Both the position numbers and the translations under genes were made by a program. The notes under the pieces were generated by a model. It did no database searches. It saw only the letters and a list, made by a program, of their open reading frames with translations, and was not told the DNA's origin. Shown piece after piece: positions 20,916-30,588 of a DNA stretch of 64,000 nucleotides. The stretch is from the NCBI GenBank assembly GCA_008802785.1, contig VUYT01000050.1, positions 1 to 64,000 of the forward strand, given 5' to 3'. This DNA is from Symmetrospora coprosmae. Lineage: Eukaryota; Basidiomycota; Cystobasidiomycetes; Symmetrosporaceae. How positions within the stretch are numbered: position 1 is the first letter of the stretch; every line of letters begins with the position of its first letter.

Positions 20916-21668
20916 CTAAAGCTTCGCAACGCCCCCAACTGGAATAGGGGAACGTGGAGCGAGTCAGCTGAGTGTTCATTTTCTAGCCTCGCCGCAGTCG
21001 AGCAGTCCGAAGGGAACGCACTGGTACCGATTTTCATCGGTGCCGCCGTCCTGATGGTGGGAAAGGCAAGTGAGCTCGAGATGTTCGCGCAAGCCCTTCC
21101 GAACACCATGCGCAGATCCACTCTGGCTCACTTGGTCAGGATTTTCTTCGAATGAAATTGCCAGAAATGCTCGCTTGAATCCTTGCCGCATGCTTTGAGG
21201 AGTATCTGTGGGAGCGGGTGAGACCGTCAGGTCCTGATTGGGCCGGAGGAGGGGAAAGAAGATGACGGCGGCACTGGACTCGCCTTCTTGCCTCCAGGGT
21301 GGTCTGGATATGGTGAGGCACAACGTAGGATCAGAGCAAGTGCGTGAAGAAGAGACGAGTCGGTTGGCAGACGCACCTGGGAGGAACTCGGTCACATCAT
21401 ACACGCTGGAAGGGGCCGCCACCGGGCGCATCAGCAAAGAGTGCGCGAGAAAAGGGCGTGGCAGGAGATGTGGAGGTAGCACACCCATTGTCGATGATGA
21501 TCCACGCAGAGTCCTCCTTGTTGTGCTCCTCCACCTCCTTTGGGTCTGCATTGGGGACAAGAAGCGGCCGGGTCAGCCGGGAGGTGTTCGCTTGGCCGGT
21601 GCCTTTCGGTTGCCGCATGTCGTTTACCGCACGACCGGTATAGACGCACTGAATACCTTGTCGCCCAT
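20916..21668 (-). CDS. Miniature soluble cytochrome b5, 84 aa, possible peroxisomal tail
   Basis: Seven exons (21668-21650, 21545-21485, 21405-21377, 21303-21284, 21205-21132, 21050-21022, 20938-20916) give 84 aa that are a complete cytochrome b5 heme domain. The order is MGDKVF start, EVEEHNKEDSAWIIIDNGVY, DVTEFLPDHPGGKK with the first heme ligand His in HPGG, then ILLKACGKDSSEHFWQFHSK with the second ligand His in the FH motif, and KIGTIGGVAKL. No membrane anchor follows. The end AKL fits a type-1 peroxisomal targeting signal. The intron after HPGGKK has a GC donor (GCGAGT at 21283) and a CACAG acceptor. The conserved HPGGKK-ILLK join leaves little alternative. It presumably acts as an electron carrier for desaturases, hydroxylases or sterol enzymes; which one is unknown. 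Confidence 0.9.
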
Positions 21669-22247
21669 GGTGTCGCAGCTGTCGTTGCTTCAGTTGAGCA
21701 GATTGCGGGCGGAGTCCAACACCTATCGGCCTCTTCGGCTTGCAGCAAGCCGGGTCTGGTGGCAATGGAGGTCGAGCTCAGCGCACGGCATGTTCGAGGC
21801 CCGGGAAGCCTGAGGGTGAAAGGAAGTATGCGATGTATTCTGACTGAAGCTATAAGAGCGTGCCTACAACCGTGGCTGCAGAGATGCATCATGCGCCTCG
21901 ACATGTCTGCAGTGACATGACCCGGGCCGGCACGTGCCTTCGCAAGAAGAGCTCCGCGTCCGCTCACAGAACGGCACTGGCAGTCGCGGATGGCTCAATC
22001 CTGAGAAGCTTGTATCGGGGATGTCTACCGTACATGCATTTACTGAGAGGCGGGCGTGCTCGCGGAACGATTGTGACTGTGTCGACAGATGTCTCGGCTA
22101 AGATCCGAGAAGGTCGATGGAGGCGCGTCAGCAGCCGTCAGATTGCCTTCCTGCTTCTCTCCGCATCACTCCTAGACTTCCCTTGTAGATAATTACCAAG
22201 TACCGCTCTTGACTATCGGCCCCACTCTTACGCCTGACAAATCCAGC
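21669..22247. other. Divergent promoter region, cytochrome b5 / HAAO
   Basis: About 580 bp between two divergent start codons. Open frames here overlap on both strands with no family similarity. Nothing else recognised. Confidence 0.55.
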
Positions 22248-22973
22248 ATGCCCATTCGCGCACCTTTCAACTTCCCCAAGTGGCTCGAGGAGAACCAGGC
22301 CAAGCTGCAGCCGCCTGTGAACAACTTCTGCCTGTATGATGGTGGAGACTTTACCATGATGGTCGTTGGTGGCCCGAACGAGCGCAACGACTACCACGTC
22401 AACGAGACGGAAGAGTGGTTCTACCAGCACAAGGGCGGGATGCTCCTGCGGTTCGTGGAAGACGACGAGTTCAAGGAGTTCCGCATCGAGGAAGGTGACA
22501 TGTTTCTTCTGCCAGGTGCGCATGCGTGACGTTCAATGGTGTGCGACGTCCGCACCCTGCTCACCCAGCTCGGCGCACCGTCACAGCAAACACCCCGCAC
22601 TGCCCGGTCCGGTACGCGGATACCATCGGCCTGGTAATGGAGTGTGTTCGCCCGGGAGAGAGCATAGGTACGTCGAAGCCAGTCAGATCCGCTTGCGGTG
22701 AGCCTCGCTGAACCTGCATTGGTCACCCTCTCAAGACCGGCTGCGCTGGTACTGCCGATCTGGCAAGCACGAGAAGCCACACATCGTTCGGCAGGTCGAG
22801 TTCCACGTTACGGATCTCGGGAGCCAGCTGAAAGAGCCGATCCGGGTGCGTCCTCCTCGCATGTGCTATCTTCCAGGGGTCGAGTAGGCTGACATTAGAG
22901 CACGCTCTCCATATCTTAGCAATGGCAGACAAACGAGGATCTGCGGCGGTGCGGGGAATGCGGTACAGTGTAA
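22248..22973 (+). CDS. BNA1: 3-hydroxyanthranilate 3,4-dioxygenase
   Basis: HAAO opens the ring of 3-hydroxyanthranilate with O2, giving aminocarboxymuconate semialdehyde, which cyclises to quinolinate in the kynurenine route to NAD. Four exons (22248-22515, 22587-22667, 22736-22845, 22929-22973) give 167 aa. The cupin core is clear: [31 protein letters not shown] with His50 and Glu56 as iron ligands and Arg46 for substrate, then [20 protein letters not shown] with the third ligand His. The second metal site typical of fungal and bacterial enzymes is present at the C-terminus (CGEC). Length matches the family. The next enzyme of the pathway, QPRT, lies at 47.0 kb. Confidence 0.95.
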
Positions 22974-23252
22974 GGCACACACATGCGTTTCAGGCGGTCC
23001 GGAGCAATCACATGGCTGATGTCCATCGTCTCGACTCGACAGCGCTGCGCCACGATAGCGTTCCTTACGGAGCCATACGGCAGACCTCCTTGACAAAGGA
23101 CACAGAGGAGACCGCGCTGTGGATGTGGTATTCTTCAACAAGACAATCTGAGCTTCGCACGGTCGAAAGGGTCATGCCGCGCCGTCACATGCACAGCTTG
23201 CGACCGCAGAGTTTCTAGAGATACACGATCGTTGCAAGGTCTCATGCCAGGT

Positions 23253-24777
23253 CTAGTCCGTCTCCATGCTGCCTCCAGTCGCAGCGGGTTCGCTTCCAGC
23301 AGCCGTCTCAGCCGCAGGTGCACCCTGTGTGCTCTCGATGCCTGTCGCGGGCACAGCACCTTCCTTTGGCTCGAGCCGGTCGAGGTAGTGCTTGAGATCG
23401 TCGCCCTCGACGATGGTGAACCGCTCGCTTAGGTACGCTTCAGAGCTGCTCGACGCAGAAACGGGAATGATGGACTTGATGCTCTGGAACGCAGACGCGG
23501 ACGTAGCCTCTGTCGTCGAGATGGACGGCTTGGGCGGGTTCTGCGCGAGCAGAGAGGCGGAAAGGATGGCGGAGATGGACGCTGGGCCGACCGTCGACTG
23601 AAGATAATATGGAGGATTGCCGTCAGAATGCGATCTAGGCGACCGCGCAGACTTCCACTACTCACAATGCTCGTGTTGAGCGTCGTGAGGTCCTTGTCCT
23701 GCTGAAGGGTGTCTCGCAGCGCATTCAGGCCATGCATGATGAGCGTGTCGAGATCGGCATCCGCAAACTCCTCATAGTGCTTCTCGAGATACGTCTTTGC
23801 TGATTGCGAGCGCGCACCAATGGCCATGGCATAGTACTCGTATGTCACGCCAGAGGGCGAGAACTCGAAGAGATGCGGTCCCGTTTCCTGCGTGGCCGTG
23901 TATACGTCAGTAAGTCTCGTACAACCACTGGGCTCATGCGTCAAAGATTCACGTCGTATCCTCCCACAAGGAAGCCGACACCGTATGGCCGGCGGCCGTA
24001 CATCTGCGTGTTGTACTGTGCCTCTGTGGGGTTAAATAGATGAGATGAGCGTTTCAGCGTCATCCATCGCGCCCGGGACAAGTCCTATCGGCGCCGCAAG
24101 TGGAGCACTAGTACCCACTGTCCGAGATGGCATTCACCGCCCTGTTGACGGGTATGGGCCGTGCGTAGATCATCTTGCTCGACATTGCCTGCTGGCGCAT
24201 GAAATCCGACAGGACCCGTGCATCAGACGTCAACCCAGCAATAGCAACGCCGATGTGATCGTCAATCTTGATGAGCTTCTTCTGGTAGCTTGCGAGCTCG
24301 CCGGTGGACCTCTGTTAGCAGAAGGTGGTCGGTCGGCCGGTCGGTCGTCGTCAGCGCCTGGGCCTCGCTGGGCGTGCCTGGACAGCAGGGGCCCTGTTAG
24401 CAGACGTGCCCAGCTCACCTTGAGCGCTAGCAGTACAACGTGCGTCTTGCTCCTCAGTCCGACGGCTGCGGACCCTTGCTTGACGGCCTCGAGGGCGTAC
24501 TCGACCTGATGTAACCGACCCTGAGGCGAGAAGGTGGTGTTGCTGCGGAAGGTGGAATACACAGACAGCTATATCAGTATACGGCTGCGGATGTGAGAGA
24601 GAGAACAGCTCTGCCGACGTGTACTCACTCTCCGTCATAAGCTGCAACGGTGGATACGAACAGGTCAGGCCCGTCATCAGCATCATCATCAGAGGCGTGC
24701 GCGTTCACCACGAGCGTCGCCCTCGGTCGAACGCGCTCGCTTCGATACTCTCATCTCCACGTACTGTTGCGGAACAT
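23253..24777 (-). CDS. PRE5: 20S proteasome subunit alpha 6 (PSMA1 type)
   Basis: This is an outer-ring subunit of the 20S proteasome core. Seven exons (24777-24765, 24641-24629, 24542-24419, 24311-24119, 24023-23953, 23887-23666, 23597-23253) give 326 aa. The first two coding exons are 13 nt each and together with exon 3 spell [19 protein letters not shown], the alpha-subunit N-terminal signature that gates the pore. Then follow [58 protein letters not shown] and [20 protein letters not shown], all alpha-6 specific. The C-terminal extension after about residue 255 is long, Ser/Ala-rich and ends acidic (METD), longer than in yeast. Confidence 0.95.
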
Positions 24778-25363
24778 GTTGAGGTGATGCTACTAGGGTG
24801 CCGATCTTGTCTGCACTGCTGCTGCTCCTGCTGCTGCTGGCTGGTTTGGGTGCTGGCGAAAGAGACAGTGACGCGGCGCAGGCTGATGATGGAGGAGAGA
24901 CCCGACCGAGGAGGACAGCGGGCAGCAGGCAGGTCCACCTTCAACAGACACCATATATATGCACATATCGCACCTTGCGTAGCTTCACGCAAGCGCAGCG
25001 AAGACAGTTACATGCACACCCTGACGAGCCTCCAGCAGTTCTGTCATCCTCCCAGAGAACTCTCGGATCATGCATTGACTGTCTGTACCGTGCCTGAACC
25101 CCAGCCCTCTGCCACAGCAGCAGCCCACGACAGCACTGGCGAGGGCATAACACCATGGATGCCATCTATGATAACAGGTTGACGCAGCTAGGTCCAAGCA
25201 GCTGACAAAGTCCATTCATCCAGGCACAGCAGCCTCGAGCACAGAAGCGGAGACCGCCACTGCCGAGCAATTGGAATGCCGCAGGCCCATTCCGGAAAGG
25301 GAAGGGCAAGCCAGGCCAGGCTCTGGGACTGGAGAGAGAAGCAGGCAAAAAGCACGGAATCCT
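24778..25363. other. Intergenic, CTG-rich tract, nothing firm
   Basis: Upstream of the PRE5 start. It contains a CTG/CTC-rich tract at about 24812-24842 that makes an artificial poly-Leu frame, and an AT-rich ATATATATG element near 24953 that might serve as a TATA-like site for PRE5. No gene is supported. Confidence 0.45.
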
Positions 25364-25559
25364 TCAGGACATCTCATCGTCGTTGAACAACGAGCCCTCC
25401 TTCTGCTTCTTTGTGTCTGCTACTGATCATTCTGGCCGTACGCGTACTGCCGGTACCTGCACCGAGACCCTGGAGGCTGCCCTGAACCCCTGGATCCCAC
25501 AAGCTCGCTCCAGCTTGGCCATTCCGATTACATAGGCAGCCTATTATCAACGCAGCCAT
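25364..25559 (-). CDS. Possible 51-aa gene, two exons
   Basis: A two-exon reading (25559-25457, 25416-25364) would give 51 aa starting MAALIIGCLC and ending KKQKEGSLFNDDEMS. The intron would be only 40 bp. The hydrophilic, acidic C-terminus looks protein-like and is what drew attention, but I recognise no family and the start may be elsewhere. It would be divergent from the 7TM gene. Treat as a hint only. Confidence 0.25.
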
Positions 25560-25726
25560 CTCTGCCCTCCTCTTCTCTGCACCAAACCGCCAGATCTGAG
25601 CTGCGACTATACAGCCCGCCTCTGTTGCCACTGGTCCACAGGACCGCCGCGACGACTCGCCTCCTTCGTCCGCACACGTAGACGGCGGAGCCACCCTCGC
25701 AGAGGCCTTTAGCTGCAGCTGCAATC

Positions 25727-27038
25727 ATGCCGGTCGGACACTACCCCTACGATGCCGTGGTGTGCGTAATCTGAGCGCCTAAACGCCCAAACGGCCTCGA
25801 TGCGCCAACATTGGCTGACTCTGGCCTATCTCTTCCTCTAAAGGACGTTCCCCAACCGAGGATGGCAAGCCGTAGCCTATGTCTGCTTTGTGATCTGCCT
25901 CGTCCTCAACTCTGGCATTCTCGCTCGGCGTCTCGGGCAATACAGGCGCACATTCACAACCTTTCAGCCTCTCAGCAGCACGTGGCTGTGTGACGTACTA
26001 GCCTTGCTGGTCTTTGTCGTCTCGTGAGTGCCTCAAGTAGTATCTGGCTGCTGCAGCGGCGGGCCTGTCATTGAACCAGGGAATATCAGCTTCCTCTTCA
26101 TCGTCATCAACGGTATCCTCACCTTTGGCATTGGCACAACGATGAGCGAGACCTGCGACGCTAGCGTTGTCGTCTGCGTCTCGGTGTTCGTCCTCGCCAA
26201 GGTCCTCCTCTACCTCTTCTACCTCGAGCGCCTGTACCTTCTCTCGTGGGCAAAGAACCCGGATCATGCGGGACAGCCGCCGATCTTCATGGCGCGTTTC
26301 CGCACCTTGCCCTGGGTCTTTGGCATCGGTATCTTCGTCTTTGGGGTACCCTGTGCTAGTGAGCGGCACAAGTCCTGCTCGCCCCTAGCTATCCGGTCAT
26401 GCTGACAGCCGGCTATCCGCATCAGTCGCTCTTGGCTTCTCGAAGGACTTCTCCCTCATCTACAACGAGACTACAGGCATGGCTCACGGTTGCCACGTAC
26501 TGCTCAAGTGGTACTTGGCTTTCCCGACCATCGTGTGGGCGGCAGTCATCAACACATACGTCCTCATCGCCTTCTGGCTGCCCATCCGACGAAACCGCCT
26601 GGCACACACACCCTCGCTCAACAAGCTCGGCAAGCGCACGATCTGGTCGGCGATTGTTAGCGGAGTCGCAACCGTCATCAACCTCTCCGTCCTCCTGATT
26701 CTGCGTGGCGAGCATGGGATCGAGTGCTTGCTGTGCTGCTCGATCGACGGTAGGCTCTCTGCCACGCTGCAGAGTTACAGAGTTCGGCCTCAACTGACCG
26801 CCTCTCCCCCTCTCCTCTAGTCATGGTCAACTCTGTCGTCCTCGCTCTAGTCACAGACAGCCGCGGAGAGGCAGCGAGCTTCCCGTTCCTATACGGCCGG
26901 ATGGGCAAGCGAGACGTACACTCGCCAGACAGCGGCAAGGAGGAGGAGGAGGAGCTCTCACCTTCGCTTGTTTATAAGGGCAAGAGATCCGGCAACGAGG
27001 CATCGGAAGCAGCCATGGTCAGCGGGAAGGAAGTTTGA
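25727..27038 (+). CDS. Seven-transmembrane protein of unknown function
   Basis: Five exons (25727-25761, 25844-26023, 26090-26328, 26426-26749, 26821-27038) give about 331 aa. The exon 3/4 junction is uncertain: a donor at 26346 with an acceptor at 26388 is also in phase. Hydrophobic segments: WQAVAYVCFVICLVLNSGI, then DVLALLVFVVSFLFIVINGI, VVVCVSVFVLAKVLLYLFYL, a short TLPWVFGIVALGF, KWYLAFPTIVWAAVINTYVL, IWSAIVSGVATVINLSVLLI and VMVNSVVLALV. The tail is acidic (KEEEEELS) and hydrophilic. The topology is GPCR-like, with a charged LERLYLLSW after helix 3, but it is not the pheromone receptor Ste3 or a fungal opsin, as no retinal lysine is seen in helix 7. It belongs to a loosely described set of basidiomycete 7TM proteins at best. 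Confidence 0.8.
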
Positions 27039-27383
27039 GGCTAGGAGCTGGGCTCCTCTTGCGCCAGTCTCGAGGACTACAATGCAACTTCTGCAGTATT
27101 AGTGGCAATTTAGAACGTCTTTTGATCGGGTATACCTTCGGCATCTAGCAGCATGCAGGGATGGGAAGATTTACAGATGGGGCATTACGGAAGGGAAGCT
27201 ATTGGGTTGTGTGCTCTAGCTATCCCTATGTGTCACAGCGGACTTCTGCTTTGCTGGTGCAACCTGCTTCTCCTTGCATTGAGGTGGCCGCCGATGACCG
27301 ATCTACTCCTTCGCCCGCCGGTGGAAATCGCCCATCAAGTTGTCGGCCTGCGAGAGCTGTGCACCACAACGGAAGGAAAGCCC
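27039..27383. other. Intergenic between convergent genes
   Basis: 345 bp of 3' flanks between the 7TM gene and the dehydrogenase. Nothing recognised. Confidence 0.55.
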
Positions 27384-28883
27384 TCAGTTTCTCGCAATCT
27401 TGCGCACATACCCAGCAGTATAGCTCACCCCTTTGACGCCATCTCTGGCCCAGCTAGGGAGACCGCGCCACAGCCAGCTGAGATTGCCCAGCACCGGAAG
27501 GTGCAGCTCGCCGCCTTGTTCGCGCTCGATGCGGTCAACGATCCCGCGCGCGACCATGTGCGGCTCTTGGAGCGGAAACATGAAGGCGTTGAAGGCAGAG
27601 AATCGGCCCAGCCCGGCAAAGAGCGGAGTCCTAATGTGACCGGGACAGACGGTCGTAACATGGATGTTGGGCTTGGCCGGGCTAGTAAAGTCAGGGAATC
27701 CCAGCGGGTGCTTAGTCAAAGTCGCCTTAAGGCAGACGGCCACGCTTGCTGAGACCCACTGTGTCCGTATTTCGGCCGAAAGCGAGTCGTGCAGGCCGAG
27801 AAGGGCGTGCTTGGATGCGCAGTAGTCGCCTGCAACAGACTATCAAGGTCAAAGAGCCATTGACGAGAGCCTTGGGCAGATACTGGCGACCTACTCAAAT
27901 TTGCGACGCCGATCGTTCCCAGAAAGGAAGAGATGTTGACGATGTGGCCTCCACCTCGCTCGAGCATCTTCGGCAAGACAGCCTTGATAGTCCAGAAGTG
28001 CGCAATCGTGTTGACATTGAAGGTGCTGTCGGCACGCGTGGAGTACCGTCAGCCAGACGTAGACAACGGTGGGCCAGTCGTACAACCTACTTTCGGATGT
28101 CTGCTTCTGACAGCTCCAGTATTGACCTACCTGTCACAATCCCTGCGTTGTTGATGAGTACGGTAGGCGAGCCGACCTGAGAGCACAGACCATATCAGCC
28201 CGCATGCATCAGTCTATCGTGTTCTTGATGCGCGCCCATACCTCCTTGTTCACCCTCTCGAAGACCTCGATAACGGTCTTGTAGTCGGAAACATCGCACT
28301 CGTAAAAATGCACGTCGTTGTAGATCTCCTTGCGGCTCTCTTCAGGTATCGACCTTTCCAAGACGACGACGGTGACCTTCTTGGTGTCCAGAATGTTCAC
28401 GATTGCTTTGCCAACACCTCGACAGCCTATGGCACATCGGATCAGCTGGGCGCGATCCCAGGGTCCGAGCGGGCCTTCTACTCACCTCCCGTCACGACTA
28501 CGATTTCGTTATCCCAGCTCAATCGGTGAAGACCCAGCAGGCCATCGAGACCGTATCGCCAGTGCTTCCCTGCCCACACTCTGCTGGTCCAGCTGGAGAA
28601 CCAGAATGCCCAGGTAATCCCGAAATAGGCCGAGAGGTAGATCTTCGACTTGTCGTCAAGCTGGGCGCGCTTCTGCGAGGGCAGAGGTGGGACTGGGGTC
28701 AGAAGTGCTGGTGCAGTGAGACAGATGGTAGGGGTTGGGATTCACCTGGAAGAGATGCGTGAAAGCGAGCAATCCGCCGGTGAAGAAGGGAGAGAGGAGC
28801 GTGTGGCGGAGGACATGGTAGAGATCGTCAAAGGTCACGACAGGAGGCGATGTGAAGCGGGCGTTCAGGGCGGCGGTATCCAT
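27384..28883 (-). CDS. Membrane-anchored short-chain dehydrogenase (17beta-HSD11 / retinol DH-like)
   Basis: This is an NAD(P)-dependent SDR of the classical type. Seven exons (28883-28746, 28672-28486, 28426-28242, 28176-28127, 28025-27895, 27829-27760, 27681-27384) give 352 aa. N-terminal hydrophobic stretches (LLSPFFTGGLLAFTHLF and YLSAYFGITWAFWFSSW) would anchor it in the ER or lipid droplets. Then come the Rossmann motif VVVTGGCRGVGKAI, NNAGIVTG, the catalytic Ser in NISSFLGTIG and the YCASK Tyr/Lys pair, followed by PNIHVTTVCPGHIRTPLF. The N-terminal anchor and the CPGHI segment place it near 17beta-HSD11/13 and RDH10-like enzymes, whose substrates are steroids, retinoids or long-chain alcohols. 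The actual substrate is unknown. It is divergent from VPS60. Confidence 0.9.
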
Positions 28884-29357
28884 GATTGCGTGTGATATCT
28901 TGACGTGCGCCAGAGTAGCTGCTGCTGGCAGCCCTTCAGATGGGCGTCTCGGACGCGACTGTGCCTGAGCGCACGTACAGGGTTGTTTGGGGTGGCCAAA
29001 GTGGTTGGTCCGATGACGAGGACGATCAGGAATTGGGTGGCCTGCTGGAGAACACGACTGCGACGATGTGCCTGCAGGTGGTCTGCGGACTGCAGAGGTA
29101 TATAAAGAAGCTTCGGAGCAAGGGAGACATGCGCATTCGTCTCGATGACGGCGGCGCACGAGGGTCTGCGTGCTCGTGCTCGTGCTCTCTCGTGACGACC
29201 GTGCTCCGTCCGACCAACCTGAGAGGAGAGACAGTACGAGCACGAGCATAAGCATAAGCATAAGCATAAGCATAAGCATAGTCTACCAACTACACGAGTG
29301 CATTGCATCCAGTAGACGCCCACGCAATCGCTCGTACAGCCCGCCCCCGCCACAACC
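28884..29357. promoter_or_regulatory. Shared divergent promoter region (SDR / VPS60) with TATA-like site
   Basis: 474 bp between two start codons. It holds a TATATAAA element at about 29099-29106 and a (GCATAA) tandem repeat (annotated separately). Which gene, if any, uses the TATA-like element is not known. Confidence 0.35.
29246..29281 (+). repeat. Hexanucleotide tandem repeat (GCATAA)n, about 6 copies
   Basis: Six units of GCATAA, the last imperfect, lie 76 bp upstream of the VPS60 start codon. Read on the minus strand the repeat makes a meaningless Met-Leu frame. Confidence 0.9.
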
Positions 29358-30410
29358 ATGAACCGCCTGTTCGGCGCCTCGTCATCCAGCAAGCCCAAGC
29401 CGTCGCTCAACGACGCGATAGCCAGCACGGACGGCCGGATAGACGGGATACAGGTCAGTGACACGCACAGAGGCAATCGCATGGCAACTGTCAGACGGCC
29501 CGCCAGCTGGTTACTAGCTATCATAGCTGACCTACTCCTGGCTTCCGGTTCCCCCTCTGGACTCTATGACACGCGCCTCATGCAGGTCAAAGTCAAGAAG
29601 CTAGATGGCGAGCTCGCACGCTACAGGGACCAGATGAAGAAGATGCGCCCTGGCCCGGGCAAGGTTGGTGAGAGTGTGTAGTCTGCCGGTCGGCGCGACC
29701 TCTGCTCAGCACCACCTTGACCGCCCCGCACCTCCGTCTCCCCACTCACCCTTTCATCGCTCCCAGCAAGCTGTTGAGCAGCGCGCACTGCGGACTCTGA
29801 GGCAGAAGAAGCAGTGAGCTTTTTGGCGGATCCCACGAGATTAAAGGCGTCATGATGGAGGCCCGGCTGACGCCCGCCTACATTGCAGGTACGAAGGTCA
29901 GATTGAGCAGCTCCAGCAGCAGACGTGGAACATGGAGCAGGCGTCAATGACGACCGAGAATCTGCGCAATACCATGGCCACCGTCGATGCCATGAAGGTC
30001 GCCAACAAGGAGCTCAAGAAGCAGTACGGCAAGATCGACATCGATAAGATCGAGAGCATTCACTACGACATGGAGGACCTCTTGGAGTCTGCCAACGAGA
30101 TACAGGCGACCATGGGCCGCAGCTACGGCGTGCCGGACGAGCTCGACGAGGCGGATCTGCAAGCAGAACTGGATGCCCTCGAGGACGACCTCGCCTTCGA
30201 AAGCATTCAGGGCAACACGAATCACGACGAAGCCATCCCGAGCTACCTAAGAGACGACATGAACGAACCTTTGCCGGATCTCGTTGATCCTACGTCCGAA
30301 GATGTGCGTTCATGACTGCGGTCGGCGTGCGGAGCTGCCTCATCCACCGAACTGATGCATTTGTCTTCATGCACAAACAGCCTTCGAAACAGGCGGCCAA
30401 GGCAGTCTAG
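29358..30410 (+). CDS. VPS60: ESCRT-III subunit Vps60 / CHMP5
   Basis: Vps60 is an ESCRT-III-like protein that binds Vta1 and regulates the Vps4 ATPase during multivesicular body sorting. Five exons (29358-29453, 29586-29663, 29767-29813, 29889-30303, 30381-30410) give 221 aa. The sequence follows CHMP5 throughout: MNRLFGA start, PSLNDAIASTDGRIDGI, KKLDGELARYRDQMKKM, RALRTLRQKKQYEGQIEQL, ENLRNTMATVDAMKVANKEL, RSYGVPDELDEADLQAELDA. The basic first half and acidic second half are typical of the autoinhibited fold. If the last intron is not removed the protein ends at DVRS (stop at 30315), so the C-terminus has two readings. Confidence 0.95.
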
Positions 30411-30588
30411 CTGTGTACCAGAGGAGACATTGTTGTGCCTGCCTGTGCAGCCTTGCCATCACCATGTAGCCATAATGTCCGCTGCCTGCTGTAAGAAACC
30501 CGCACTCTGGCTATGAATATGTTCTTCGCGAGAGTTGTACAGCCGGAAATGATGCAAGACGACCATTGCTAACCGACTAGACCTATCG

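Noticed and set aside
24798-25097. Poly-Leu frame resembling a signal peptide
   Set aside because: The leucines come from a CTG/CTC simple-sequence tract, there is no ATG at the start, and the downstream part has no domain.
25727-27038. Ste3-type pheromone receptor linked to the CaaX ORF (mating locus)
   Set aside because: The helices lack Ste3 landmarks, and the two loci are 20 kb apart among housekeeping genes.
29246-29281. Minus-strand frame MLMLMLML
   Set aside because: Artefact of the GCATAA tandem repeat.
30304-30315. VPS60 ending at DVRS
   Set aside because: Kept only as an alternative: a canonical GTGCGT donor and CAG acceptor give a longer in-phase end, which I prefer, but this is not proven.
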